DNA of 64,000 nucleotides from Micromonospora alfalfae. Its GTDB lineage: Bacteria; Actinomycetota; Actinomycetes; Mycobacteriales; Micromonosporaceae. The notes under the pieces are model-generated. The model did not search any database. It was given only the letters and a program-made list of their open reading frames with translations, and was not told where the DNA came from. The position numbers and the translations under genes were made by a program. Below, piece by piece: positions 53,069-61,970 of this stretch. Where the stretch lies: NCBI RefSeq assembly GCF_022230925.1, contig NZ_JAKKFH010000008.1, positions 62,001 to 126,000 on the forward strand, in the 5' to 3' direction. Position 1 is the first letter of the stretch. Each line of letters begins with the position of its first letter.

Positions 53069-54771
53069 CGCAGGGTTTCCTCCCGGTAGCGGGCGTCGCT
53101 GGCGAGCAACCGCTCGTGCGGACCCTCGACGACGACCCGTCCCCGGTCGATCACCGTGACCCGGTCGGTGATCCGCAGCAGCGCCGGGCTCGTAGTGATC
53201 AGCACCGTGCCACTGGTGCCCGCCCCGCGAGCCTCGGCCAGCCTGGTGGCGAGCAACCCCTCGGTCACCGCGTCGATCGCCGTGGTGGGGTTGTGCAGCA
53301 CCAGCACCGGCGGGTCGGCGACCAGCGCCCTCGCCAGCCCGATCCGCTGCCGCTGCCCACCGGAGAGGTTCGCCCCGCGTTCGGTGAGCAGACGGTCGAA
53401 TCCGTGCGGGTGCGCGGCGAGCACGTCCTCGGCTGCGGCAGCCCGCACTGCGGCACGCAGCACCTCGTCGTCGACGGAGGCCCCGGCGCTGAGGTTGGCG
53501 CGCAGCGTCCCCTCGAACAGCGCCACGTCATGCTGCTCGACCAGGACCACGGCGCGCGCGGCGTCGATGTGCAGCTCGTCGGCGGGCACGCCGTCGACGC
53601 GGACCGTACCCCGGTGATCCGCGCGGGGCACCCGACCGGCCAGCAGCGCGACCAGCGCCTCGGCCTCGCCCGGGTCGTAGGCGAGCACGCCAAGGATCTC
53701 ACCGGCGCGGACGCGCAGGCTGACGTCGTCGAGGCCCGCGTACGAGACGCCGTCGAGGGCGAGCCGGAACGGAGTCGGGGTGGGCGGCCCGGCGTCGCCC
53801 GGTTGGACGACCGGCGCGGCGCCGAGGACCCGGGCGACCCGCCCCGCGGAGGCTCGGGCCATGGCGAACAACTGGACGCAGTACCCGAGCGTCTGCACCG
53901 GCTCGGCGATGAACTGGGCCAGCCCGACCACGGCGACGAGCTCGCCGATGGTGAGCCGGCCCTGTAGCGCGAGCCAACCGGCGAATCCGGCGACCGTCGC
54001 GAGGAACAGGCCGTTGACAGTGGTGGTGAGTCCGAGGTGCAGACCCTTGGTGGTGGCGGCACGCAGGGTGACGTCGAGCGCGTGACGGCTGGCTCCCGCG
54101 TACCGGCGGGCGGCGTGGTCCTGTGCGCCGATGCCGCGCAGCACGCGCAGGCCGCTGACGAGGTCGACGGCGAGGGCGGTCGTGGCGGCGAGCGCCTCCT
54201 GCTGCGACGTGCTGCGCCGGGTGAGCAGCGGCGCCATCCGCTGGAGGGCGACGACCAGCAGGGGTACGCCGATGAGCACCCCGAGGCCGAGCGGGATGTC
54301 GACGACGAGCAGCGCGACGGCCGCGACCACGATGGCGGTGAGCGCCGCGGCGGTGAGTCCCGCGACCCGTACGACGAGCGCGGACAGCTCGGCGTCGGAG
54401 GCCGTCACTGACAGCAGTTCGCCGTCACGCATGCCTGACCGGCGTCCGCGCGGGTCGAGGGCGCTGCGGACGATCTCGACCCGGGTGGCGTGCGCCTCGT
54501 GTTCGACGGCGGCGAACGCCAGTCGCGCGCCGGCCCGGTAGGCGAAGGCGAGCACTGTGAACAGGGCGGCCAGGCCGGCCAGCGAGAGCAGCAGGGCGCT
54601 GACGTCCCCGGTGGCCACCGCACTGTCGATGACCACGCCGATGGCCACCGGGACGAGGGCTTCGGTGGCCTGGTGGGTGCAGAGCAGCGCGATGCCGGCG
54701 GCCACCCGGGCGCGCTGCCGACGCAGCGCGCGACGGAGCACCACCCCACCGGTGGTCTCGGCGACTGTCAT
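53065..54771 (-). CDS. ABC exporter half (TMD-NBD), degenerate Walker motifs
   Basis: Protein of 568 aa with six membrane helices (about 20-300) and an ATPase domain. The Walker A position reads VLAYDPGEAEALVAL with no GKS/T, and Walker B reads VLVLHNPTTAID without the catalytic Glu, while the signature NLSGGQRQRIGLARAL is canonical. Combined with the partner half, one ATP site is complete (partner Walker motifs plus this signature) and the other is dead. It is the first gene of the pair. A 19-bp iron box lies 42-60 bp upstream of its ATG, predicting repression by DmdR1/IdeR when iron is sufficient. Confidence 0.88.
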   Translation of the reverse strand: MTVAETTGGVVLRRALRRQRARVAAGIALLCTHQATEALVPVAIGVVIDSAVATGDVSALLLSLAGLAALFTVLAFAYRAGARLAFAAVEHEAHATRVEIVRSALDPRGRRSGMRDGELLSVTASDAELSALVVRVAGLTAAALTAIVVAAVALLVVDIPLGLGVLIGVPLLVVALQRMAPLLTRRSTSQQEALAATTALAVDLVSGLRVLRGIGAQDHAARRYAGASRHALDVTLRAATTKGLHLGLTTTVNGLFLATVAGFAGWLALQGRLTIGELVAVVGLAQFIAEPVQTLGYCVQLFAMARASAGRVARVLGAAPVVQPGDAGPPTPTPFRLALDGVSYAGLDDVSLRVRAGEILGVLAYDPGEAEALVALLAGRVPRADHRGTVRVDGVPADELHIDAARAVVLVEQHDVALFEGTLRANLSAGASVDDEVLRAAVRAAAAEDVLAAHPHGFDRLLTERGANLSGGQRQRIGLARALVADPPVLVLHNPTTAIDAVTEGLLATRLAEARGAGTSGTVLITTSPALLRITDRVTVIDRGRVVVEGPHERLLASDARYREETLR

Positions 54772-54812
54772 GCTCGGATCGATGAGGGCACGGCGACAGA
54801 CTCCACTTATGC

Positions 54813-54831
54813 TTAGGGCAGGCTAACCTAA
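54813..54831 (-). promoter_or_regulatory. Iron box (DmdR1/IdeR operator)
   Basis: TTAGGGCAGGCTAACCTAA matches the iron-box consensus TTAGGTTAGGCTAACCTAA at 17 of 19 positions. It sits 42 bp before the ABC exporter ATG and overlaps the stop codon of the gluconokinase gene. Confidence 0.85.
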
Positions 54832-55418
54832 CATGCCCCCGAAGTGGGATCGGACGCACGGTCCCGCTGCTCCCCCACCGGCACCGGAGCGGGCAGACCA
54901 AGACCCTTGACGGCCGCCGCGACCAGGGCTTCCGGGGTCAACGAGACATCGAGTACGAGTACCGACTCGTCCGGCTCGGCCGGCTCCAACGTGGCGAGCT
55001 GCGACTCCAGCAGACTGGCCGGCATGTAGTGCCCCTCGCGCCGGGCCAGTCGGGCTCGGATGACCTCCGCCGGCCCGTCCAGGTGCACGAAGTCCACCCG
55101 GAGCGGGCCCTGACGGAGCACGTCCCGGTACGACCGCTTCAACGCCGAGCAGGCCAGCACCGTCGAGCGGCCCTCCGCGCCGCGATCGGCGATCCACCCG
55201 GCGATGTCCCGCAGCCAGGGCCACCGGGTGGCGTCGTCCAGCGGTACGCCGGAGCGCATCCGCGCCACGTTCTGCGGGGAGTGGAACTCGTCCGCCTCGG
55301 CGAACGTCAGCCCGGTCGCCGCGCCGATCCCACGCGCCACAGTGGTCTTGCCGGCCCCGGAGACGCCCATCACCACGACGTGCCGGGTGGGCCGGGCACC
55401 GCGCCGCTCACCAGTCAT
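54828..55418 (-). CDS. gntK: Gluconokinase
   Basis: Kinase of 196 aa. P-loop [11 protein letters not shown] (about residue 18), then the GntK hallmarks [20 protein letters not shown] and [22 protein letters not shown], and [16 protein letters not shown]. It phosphorylates gluconate to 6-phosphogluconate with ATP for the pentose phosphate pathway. Its ATG lies inside the end of the mannonate dehydratase gene (11-bp overlap), so it is the last gene of the sugar-acid operon. Confidence 0.93.
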   Translation of the reverse strand: MTGERRGARPTRHVVVMGVSGAGKTTVARGIGAATGLTFAEADEFHSPQNVARMRSGVPLDDATRWPWLRDIAGWIADRGAEGRSTVLACSALKRSYRDVLRQGPLRVDFVHLDGPAEVIRARLARREGHYMPASLLESQLATLEPAEPDESVLVLDVSLTPEALVAAAVKGLGLPAPVPVGEQRDRASDPTSGAC

Positions 55419-56637
55419 GGACCGTGCCGTCCTTGAGCCGGTTGAACGGCAGGTACGCCGGCTCGTACGGGAACCGGGCCGCCGCCGCCTCGTCGAGCTC
55501 CACCCCGAGCCCCGGCTGGTCGCCCGGGTGCAGGTAGCCGTCGGCGAAGGTGAACGACTGCCGGAACACCTCGTTGGCCAGCGGGGTGTGCTTCATGTAC
55601 TCCTGGATCCCGAAGTTGTGGATGGCCAGGTCCAGGTGCAGGGCCGCGGCCATGCCCACCGGGGAGATGTCGGTGGGGCCGTGGATGCCGGACTTGATCT
55701 GGTACTGGGCGGCGAAGTCGAGCAGTTTGCGCATGGCGGTGATGCCGCCGGTGTGGGTGACAGCGGACCGGACGTAGTCGATCAGCTGCTCCCGGATCAG
55801 GGTCTGGTAGTCCCAGACCGTGTTGAAGACCTCACCGATCGCCAGCGGGGTGGTGGTGTGCTGGCGGACCAGCCGCAGCGCCTCCTGGTTCTCGGCCGGG
55901 GTGCAGTCCTCCAGCCAGAACAGGTCGTACGGTTCGAGGGCCTTGCCGAGCTTGGCGGCCTGGATCGGGGTCATCCGGTGGTGACCGTCGTGCAGCAGCG
56001 GCAGCTCCGGGCCGAACTCGCCACGCACCGCCTCGAAGACCGACGGCAGGTGGCGCAGGTACGCGCGGGTGTCCCAGTCCTCCTCGGCGGGCAGCGGGGT
56101 GCGCTGCGCGGGCTCGTAGTCGTAGCGCTGGCCGGTGGAACTGGGTTGCGCGGCCACGCCGTAGACCGCGTTGATCCCCGGCACCGAGGTCTGCACCCGG
56201 ATCGACCGGAAGCCCTCGTCGAGGTGGCGGCGGATCGAGTCGAACAGCTCGGGGATGTCGCGCCCCGACGCGTGCCCGTACGCCATGATGCCAGTGCGCG
56301 ACGCGCCGCCCAGCAGTTGGTACAGCGGCATGCCGGCGGCCTTCGCCTTGATGTCCCAGAGCGCGACGTCCACCGCCGCGATGGCCGCCATGGTGACCGG
56401 GCCCCGCCGCCAGTACGCCGACCGGTACAGGAACTGCCAGGTGTCCTCGATCCGGTGCGGGTCCCGCCCCATCAGCAGGGGGGCGACGTGGTCACGCAGG
56501 TACGAGGCGACGGAGAGCTCGCGGCCGTTGAGCGTGGCGTCGCCCAGGCCGGTGATGCCCTCATCAGTGGTGATCTTGAGGGTGACGAAGTTCCGGTCGG
56601 GGCTGGTCACGATGATGTCTGCTGCGACGATCTTCAC
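55408..56637 (-). CDS. manD: D-mannonate dehydratase (ManD, enolase superfamily)
   Basis: Enzyme of 409 aa that dehydrates D-mannonate, and in some relatives D-gluconate, to 2-keto-3-deoxygluconate. The capping domain is residues 1-115. In the barrel: [15 protein letters not shown] and [15 protein letters not shown] (metal ligands), [21 protein letters not shown], and the ManD-specific [12 protein letters not shown]. The ending [20 protein letters not shown] C-terminus is also typical. The GTG start has AAAGG upstream. It follows the galactonate dehydratase gene by 31 bp. Confidence 0.92.
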   Translation of the reverse strand: MKIVAADIIVTSPDRNFVTLKITTDEGITGLGDATLNGRELSVASYLRDHVAPLLMGRDPHRIEDTWQFLYRSAYWRRGPVTMAAIAAVDVALWDIKAKAAGMPLYQLLGGASRTGIMAYGHASGRDIPELFDSIRRHLDEGFRSIRVQTSVPGINAVYGVAAQPSSTGQRYDYEPAQRTPLPAEEDWDTRAYLRHLPSVFEAVRGEFGPELPLLHDGHHRMTPIQAAKLGKALEPYDLFWLEDCTPAENQEALRLVRQHTTTPLAIGEVFNTVWDYQTLIREQLIDYVRSAVTHTGGITAMRKLLDFAAQYQIKSGIHGPTDISPVGMAAALHLDLAIHNFGIQEYMKHTPLANEVFRQSFTFADGYLHPGDQPGLGVELDEAAAARFPYEPAYLPFNRLKDGTVHDW

Positions 56638-56668
56638 GGGGTGCCTTTCGTTCTCGCCGGTCGGGGTC

Positions 56669-57817
56669 TCACCACTCCGCGTAGGAGCCGTCGGGGTGCC
56701 GCCAGGTCGGGCTGCGCCAGGCGTGGCCGCGCTTGTCAGCGGTCCGCACGGCGTGTTCGTCGATCTCGATACCGAGACCGGGCGCGGTCAACCGCTGCAC
56801 GTACCCGTCGACGAAGGTCAGCGGAGTCTGGTCGAGGCAGTAGTCGAGCACCTCGGCGCCCTGGTTGTAGTGGATGCCGATGCTCTGCTCCTGGATCAGG
56901 AAGTTGGGTGTGGCGAAGCCGACCTGGAGGCAGGCGGCGAGGGCGATCGGCCCGAGCGGGCAGTGCGGGGCGAGCTGCACGTCGTACAGCTCGGCCAACG
57001 TGGCGATCTTGCGAACCTCGGTGATGCCGCCGGCGTGCGCGAGGTCCGGCTGAGCCACGGCGATGCCGGCCTGTAGCACGGGCAGGAACTCCTGCCGGCT
57101 GTAGAGCCGCTCCCCCGTCGAGATGGGGGTGGTGGTGCAGCGGACGACCTCACCGATCAGGTGCGAGTTCTCCGGCACCACCGGTTCTTCCAGGAAGAAC
57201 GGCCGGTACGGCTCCAGGAGCGGGGCGACCCGGCGGACGTTGGCGAGTGTGAACCGACCGTGGAAGTCGACAGCGACGTCGCGGTCGTCGCCGAGGACCT
57301 CGCGGGCGACGGCCACCCGCTGCACCACCGCGTCGAGGTCGGCAACCGAGGCGAGCGCGCCCATCCGCCCGGACGCGTTCATCTTCACAGCGGTCAGGCC
57401 CGCCTCGATCCGGGCGCTGATCTGGTCGCGGATCTCGGCGGGCTCGTCGCCACCGATCCAGCCGTAGACCCGGATCCGGTCCCGGACCGGCCCGCCGAGG
57501 AGTTGGTGCACGGGGGCGCCGTAGTGCTTACCGGCGATGTCCCAGAGCGCCTGGTCCAGACCGGACACCGCGCTGGCCAGGATCGGGCCGCCCCGGTAGA
57601 AGGACCCCTTGGTCAGCACCTGCCAGTGGTCCTCGATGCGCAGCGCGTCCCGTCCGGTGAGCAGCTCGCTGAGCTGGTGGACGGCCGTGCGCACGGTCTC
57701 GGAGCTGCCCTCGCAGGTCGCCTCGCCCCAGCCGACGATGCCGGACTGCGTCTCGATCCGGACGAACAGCCAGCGGGGCGCGACCAGGAACGTCTCCACC
57801 TTCGCGATCGTCGTCAT
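56669..57817 (-). CDS. dgoD: D-galactonate dehydratase-family enzyme
   Basis: Enolase-superfamily enzyme of 382 aa, close to the usual DgoD length. The capping domain has [17 protein letters not shown]. The barrel shows [10 protein letters not shown] (metal Asp and acid-base His), [36 protein letters not shown] and [12 protein letters not shown]. It dehydrates D-galactonate to 2-keto-3-deoxygalactonate. The M of MTTIAKVE was chosen as the start; a GTG lies 24 bp upstream. The start is seven bases from the permease stop. Confidence 0.9.
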   Translation of the reverse strand: MTTIAKVETFLVAPRWLFVRIETQSGIVGWGEATCEGSSETVRTAVHQLSELLTGRDALRIEDHWQVLTKGSFYRGGPILASAVSGLDQALWDIAGKHYGAPVHQLLGGPVRDRIRVYGWIGGDEPAEIRDQISARIEAGLTAVKMNASGRMGALASVADLDAVVQRVAVAREVLGDDRDVAVDFHGRFTLANVRRVAPLLEPYRPFFLEEPVVPENSHLIGEVVRCTTTPISTGERLYSRQEFLPVLQAGIAVAQPDLAHAGGITEVRKIATLAELYDVQLAPHCPLGPIALAACLQVGFATPNFLIQEQSIGIHYNQGAEVLDYCLDQTPLTFVDGYVQRLTAPGLGIEIDEHAVRTADKRGHAWRSPTWRHPDGSYAEW

Positions 57818-57824
57818 GTCCCGG

Positions 57825-58640
57825 TCAGCCCTTCGTGGCACCGGCGGTGAGGCCGGAGACGACGTACTTCTGCACGAACAGGGCGATCAGCATGATCGGC
57901 AGGGTGACCACTGTCGCGGCAGCCATCAGGCCGCCCCAGTCGATGCTGGCGTAGCCGACGAAGTCGAAGATCGCGACGGGAAGTGTCTTGGTGTCCGAGC
58001 CCGAGAGCACCAGGGCGAACATGAAGTTGTTCCAGGAGAAGATGAAGGAGAGGATGCCGGCGGTCGCGACGCCGGGCACCGACAGCGGCAGTGTGATCCG
58101 TCGGAACGCGCCGATGTGGGTCAGCCCGTCGACCAGCGCGGCCTCCTCCAACTCGGCCGGCAGGCCGTCGAAGTACCCCATCATGATGTAGACGATCAGC
58201 GGCAGCGACACGAACATGTGGCTCAGGATCAGCACCGTGAATCCGCCGACCATCTTCAGGTTCGAGAAGACGTAGTACCAGGGCACCAGGAGCGAGACGC
58301 CGGGGATGACCCGGGCCATGAGCACGACGAGCGCGGACTTCTTCATGCTGAACCGGCTCATCGAGTATGCGGCGGGCACCCCCAGCACCAGCGAGAGCGT
58401 GGTGGCCGCGAACGCCACCCAGAGGCTGTTGCCGATGAACTCGAGGTAGTTCGCCTGCTGGAGAACCGTCTCGTAGTTCTTCAGGCTGGGCGAGAAGACG
58501 AACGCCTTGGCCGTGTCGTAGATGTCCACGTTGGTCTTGAACGACGCGGCGATCATCCACAGCAGGGGCGCCATCAGCGCGAACACCACGACGACGAGAG
58601 CCGAGTTGCGGAACGCCCGGTACGGCTTGCTCGGCTTCAT
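57825..58640 (-). CDS. Carbohydrate ABC transporter permease (MalG type)
   Basis: Inner membrane permease of 271 aa with six helices. The EAA loop for coupling to the ATPase reads EEAALVDGLTHIGAFRRITL near residue 180. It overlaps the partner permease gene by an ATGA. It belongs to the CUT1-like group, which in actinomycetes commonly shares one MsiK-type ATPase encoded elsewhere; none is present here. Confidence 0.92.
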   Translation of the reverse strand: MKPSKPYRAFRNSALVVVVFALMAPLLWMIAASFKTNVDIYDTAKAFVFSPSLKNYETVLQQANYLEFIGNSLWVAFAATTLSLVLGVPAAYSMSRFSMKKSALVVLMARVIPGVSLLVPWYYVFSNLKMVGGFTVLILSHMFVSLPLIVYIMMGYFDGLPAELEEAALVDGLTHIGAFRRITLPLSVPGVATAGILSFIFSWNNFMFALVLSGSDTKTLPVAIFDFVGYASIDWGGLMAAATVVTLPIMLIALFVQKYVVSGLTAGATKG

Positions 58641-59584
58641 CGGCCCAGCCCCTTCTTGCGATAGGTGAGGGCCCACATCACCCCGATGATGATCAGGAAG
58701 AAGATGATGAGGACTGTCGACGAGACGCCGTAGTCGTTGTAGTCGAAGCTGAGGCCGTACGCGTAGACGTTGAGGGTCTCGACCTCGTGGAAGGAGCCTC
58801 CGCCGCGTCCCTTTGTGGCGTAGAGGATGTCGAACGTCTTCAGCGCGTCGATGCCGCGCAGCAGGATGGCGACGATCACCGTGGGCATCAGCAGCGGGAG
58901 GGTGACGTGCCGGAACCGCTGCCAGCTGCTGGCGCCGTCGATCCGGGCCGCCTCCTGGGGTTCGTCGGAGAGCGAGGTGAGCCCGGCGAGCAGGATCAGC
59001 ACCACCATCGGGGTCCACTGCCAGATGTCGATGAACATCGTCGTCGGCAGGGCCGACTGCTGCCCGGCCAGCCAGGGTTGGGGGCCGATGCCGATCCAGC
59101 TGAGCAGTTGGTTCGCCATCCCGATGTTGGGGTCGAAGATCAGGCGCCACATCATGCCGACCGCCACCGGGGTGGCCACCAGCGGCAGCAGGATCGCGAC
59201 GCGGACCCACTTCTCACCGCGGAAGGGCCGCCACAGCAGCAGGGCGATCGCCATGCCGAGAACGACCTCGAAGAACAACACGACGCCGGTGAAGAGGACC
59301 GTACGCCAGACCGCCGGCCAGAACCGGTCGGTGTCGGTGAGCACGTCGAGGTAGTTCTGGAAACCGATGAACTCGGACTCGGCGCGTACCGAGCCCTCGG
59401 CGTCGGTCAGGCTCAGGTAGCCGGTCCACGCCACCGGAAAGATGATCAGCACGGCGACGAACGCCATGGCGGGTGCCGCGAAGAGCCACTTGCGGTGTTC
59501 GTTCGCCCACCGTGACAAGGCGGAGTCTTCCGGGGCCGCCGGAGGGGCCTCGGGCGTGTCGGTGCGGGGGGTGATGACGGACAT
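58637..59584 (-). CDS. Carbohydrate ABC transporter permease (MalF/UgpA type)
   Basis: Permease of 315 aa with a cytoplasmic N-terminus of about 30 residues and six helices. The EAA loop reads DEPQEAARIDGASSWQRFRH near residue 220. It pairs with the overlapping MalG-type permease to import the sugar acid delivered by the binding protein. A 12-bp hairpin separates it from the upstream binding-protein gene. Confidence 0.92.
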   Translation of the reverse strand: MSVITPRTDTPEAPPAAPEDSALSRWANEHRKWLFAAPAMAFVAVLIIFPVAWTGYLSLTDAEGSVRAESEFIGFQNYLDVLTDTDRFWPAVWRTVLFTGVVLFFEVVLGMAIALLLWRPFRGEKWVRVAILLPLVATPVAVGMMWRLIFDPNIGMANQLLSWIGIGPQPWLAGQQSALPTTMFIDIWQWTPMVVLILLAGLTSLSDEPQEAARIDGASSWQRFRHVTLPLLMPTVIVAILLRGIDALKTFDILYATKGRGGGSFHEVETLNVYAYGLSFDYNDYGVSSTVLIIFFLIIIGVMWALTYRKKGLGR

Positions 59585-59619
59585 GAGGGGTCTCCGGGTT
59601 CGGGGGCCAGGTCCCGGCG

Positions 59620-59649
59620 GGGCGGCGGAGCACGTCGGCTCCGCCGCCC
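59620..59649 (-). terminator. Intercistronic stem-loop between binding-protein and permease genes
   Basis: GGGCGGCGGAGC (59620-59631) and GCTCCGCCGCCC (59638-59649) form a perfect 12-bp stem around ACGTCG. It lies just after the binding-protein stop, where such structures often limit read-through so that the binding protein outnumbers the permeases. Confidence 0.65.
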
Positions 59650-59659
59650 TGCGCGTTGG

Positions 59660-60946
59660 TTACTTCGCCTCGTCGTCGAGGAACTTCTGGAACGCCGCGT
59701 TCGCCGTGTCCGCCGAGCTGGCGGCGTCCTTGCCGGTGATCGCGTCGACGATCGGCTGGCCGACGATCTCCCGCGCCTGGGCCACCTTGACCACCAGCGG
59801 ACGGTCGTGACCGACCCCGTTGGCGGTGCTGACCGTGTTGGCCTCGGCGAGGTCCTTCGGGTAGGAGGCGGTACCCGCCGGGTTCGCCCAGACCGAGGTG
59901 CGGGCACCGGGTACGCCGGCCGTCTGCTGCGCCAGCGCCTGCTCCTTGCCGGCCGCCCACTGGATGAACTTCCAGGCGTTGTCCTTGTTCTCCGAGCTGT
60001 CGTTCACGCCGAGCGCCCAGGACGGGATGTTGTACGGCTTCGATCCGGCCGGACCGGCCGGGAACGCGGCGAAGCCGACGGAGTCGACGACCTTGGACTT
60101 GGTCGGGTCGGTGGCGTTCTTGTAGAGCGAGTTGGCCTCGGTGTAGAAGGCGGCCTTGCCCTGCGTGAAGATCGCCATCGCCTCCGACCAGCTCATGTCG
60201 GTGCTGATGTTCTCCGGGCCGTGGTCCCTGAGAAGTCCGCCGTAGTAGGCGTACGCCTGCTTGGCCTGCTCGGTGTTGACAGTGGCCTTGCCGCTGGCGT
60301 CCACGAAGTCGCCGCCGAAGCTGAAGAGGAAGCTGGAGAACTGCGTGACCGCTGCGGCCTTACCGGTACGAGCGACGAAGCCGGCGACGCCAGGGTTGTC
60401 CGCCTCGATCTTGGCGGCCTGCGCCTTGAGCTCGTCGAGGGTCTTGGGCGGCGCTGCGAAGCCGGACTTCGTCAGCAGGTCCTTGCGGTAGTAGAGGACC
60501 TCCTGCTCGGTGATGATCGGCAGTCCGACGACCTTGTCCTCATAGGTCGTCGCCTGTAGCGGCCCGGCCTGGAAGTCACCGAACTCGAAGGCGCTGTCGG
60601 ACTTGACCTTCTCGCTCAGGTCGGCGAGGTACTTGTTCTTGCCGAACAGCTTCCCCTCCTGAAGGGGCCGGTACATCATCACGTCCAGGTCGTCGGACCC
60701 GGCGTTCAGCTTGACGTTGTACTGGTCGGAGAGCTGGTCCTCACCGAGCTGGGTGACTTCGACAGTGAGCCCGGACTGCTTCTCGAACTCCGGCAGGGCC
60801 TTCCTGATGTTCTCTGTCCACACGTGGTTGACCAGTGTCACGCGGAGGGTCTTCGAGCCCTCGCCGCCGCCGTCGCCGCCACAGGCGGTCAGGCTCATGG
60901 CGGCGACCACAGCCAGAGAAGTGCCGATTATCGATCGACGTCGCAC
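59660..60946 (-). CDS. Extracellular solute-binding lipoprotein of sugar ABC importer
   Basis: Lipoprotein of 428 aa: signal peptide with lipobox MSLTACGG (Cys about residue 22), then a family 1 solute-binding fold (LNAGSDDLDVMMY, WSEAMAIFTQGKAAFYTEA, PSWALGVNDSSENKDNAW). It captures the sugar or sugar acid outside the membrane for the two permeases. The GTG was chosen because AAGGAGAG lies upstream and a proper lipoprotein signal begins there. It is the first gene of the six-gene sugar-acid operon and divergent from the FadR/GntR regulator. Confidence 0.92.
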   Translation of the reverse strand: MRRRSIIGTSLAVVAAMSLTACGGDGGGEGSKTLRVTLVNHVWTENIRKALPEFEKQSGLTVEVTQLGEDQLSDQYNVKLNAGSDDLDVMMYRPLQEGKLFGKNKYLADLSEKVKSDSAFEFGDFQAGPLQATTYEDKVVGLPIITEQEVLYYRKDLLTKSGFAAPPKTLDELKAQAAKIEADNPGVAGFVARTGKAAAVTQFSSFLFSFGGDFVDASGKATVNTEQAKQAYAYYGGLLRDHGPENISTDMSWSEAMAIFTQGKAAFYTEANSLYKNATDPTKSKVVDSVGFAAFPAGPAGSKPYNIPSWALGVNDSSENKDNAWKFIQWAAGKEQALAQQTAGVPGARTSVWANPAGTASYPKDLAEANTVSTANGVGHDRPLVVKVAQAREIVGQPIVDAITGKDAASSADTANAAFQKFLDDEAK

Positions 60947-61044
60947 GCTTGTCTCTCCTTCTGTCGTGGCCGCCGCCCTTGTAAGAGCCGCTACCTCGGC
61001 GTTACATCCGCTTAACAACCGGATGCTAGGCCGAAAAAGCTGAT

Positions 61045-61058
61045 TACCTCAAGAGGTA
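61045..61058. promoter_or_regulatory. Palindrome, candidate GntR-family operator
   Basis: TACCTC-AA-GAGGTA (six-base perfect arms) lies in an AT-rich patch between the divergent binding-protein and regulator genes, 24 bp before the regulator GTG. It is the clearest operator candidate for the FadR-type regulator, which would then control both directions. Confidence 0.5.
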
Positions 61059-61081
61059 GATACAAATGATATGATCTTTGA

Positions 61082-61855
61082 GTGGAACCGTCCTCACCAG
61101 AGGTTGCAGCCGCTCCGACCCTCCCCGCCGAGTCCGGGCTGCACGCGCGCGTCCTCGACCACCTCGGCACCGCCATCTGCGGCGGCGAGCTGGCACCCGG
61201 ATCGGTCCTCAACATCGACGAGCTGGTCGACCGGTACGCCGTGTCCCGCTCGGTCGTGCGCGAGGTGCTACGGGTGCTGGCCTCGATCGGATTCATCGAG
61301 GCGCGCCGACGGGTAGGTGTAATGATCCGACCGGCGAGCGCGTGGAACGTCTTCGACCCGCAGGTGATCCGTTGGCGTCTCGCCTCGGCCGGCCGGATGG
61401 CCCAGCTCCGCTCGATCACCGAGCTGCGCACCGCCGTCGAGCCGCACGCGGCCTACCTGGCGGCCAGCCGGATCGGCCGGGACGAGGCCAGCGATCTCGT
61501 CGGGCTGGCGGCGAAGATGTGGGCCGCCGGCGAGGCCGGCGACGAGGAGCGCTTCCTGCACCTCGACATCGAGTTTCACCGGCTCGTCCTGCTCGCCTCC
61601 GGCAACGAGATGTTCGTCCGGCTCCAGGAGCTGGTGGCGGAGGTGCTCACCGGCCGGCACAAGCACCACCTCATGCCGCACCACCCGCATGAGCAGGCCC
61701 TCCAGATGCACGCCGACGTCGCCCAGGCGATCCAGCGACGCGACGGGGAGCGTGCCCGGCAGGCGATGGTGCGGCTGATGGAGCAGGCCTTCGACGAGAT
61801 GAAGTCGCTGTGGGAACAGACCGGCGCACCCGACCGCGAGGCGACCACTCGCTGA
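61082..61855 (+). CDS. FadR/GntR-family transcriptional regulator
   Basis: Regulator of 257 aa. The winged-helix domain is about residues 18-88 (LHARVLDHLGTAICGGELAP, VDRYAVSRSVVREVLRVLA), followed by the FCD ligand domain (about 105-245) with metal/ligand His residues in DIEFHRLVLLASGN and MHADVAQAIQ. It is divergent from the sugar-acid operon and is probably its repressor, released by an aldonate or a 2-keto-3-deoxy acid as in DgoR-like proteins. A palindrome 24 bp upstream would allow autoregulation. Confidence 0.92.
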   Translation: MEPSSPEVAAAPTLPAESGLHARVLDHLGTAICGGELAPGSVLNIDELVDRYAVSRSVVREVLRVLASIGFIEARRRVGVMIRPASAWNVFDPQVIRWRLASAGRMAQLRSITELRTAVEPHAAYLAASRIGRDEASDLVGLAAKMWAAGEAGDEERFLHLDIEFHRLVLLASGNEMFVRLQELVAEVLTGRHKHHLMPHHPHEQALQMHADVAQAIQRRDGERARQAMVRLMEQAFDEMKSLWEQTGAPDREATTR

Positions 61856-61869
61856 CCAGGCGCCCCTAT

Positions 61870-61943
61870 GATCGACTCGGCTATCCGGAAGTCGCGGTAT
61901 CGGAGCACCCGGACACCCCGACATCAGTGAAGCCGAGTCGATC
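61870..61943. repeat. 13-bp inverted repeat with 48-bp spacer
   Basis: GATCGACTCGGCT (61870-61882) recurs inverted as AGCCGAGTCGATC (61931-61943), in the 115-bp gap between the convergent regulator and metallophosphoesterase genes. It may act as a terminator stem with a long loop. Confidence 0.5.
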
Positions 61944-61970
61944 ACGCAGCCCGAGCCCACTGGATACGCC

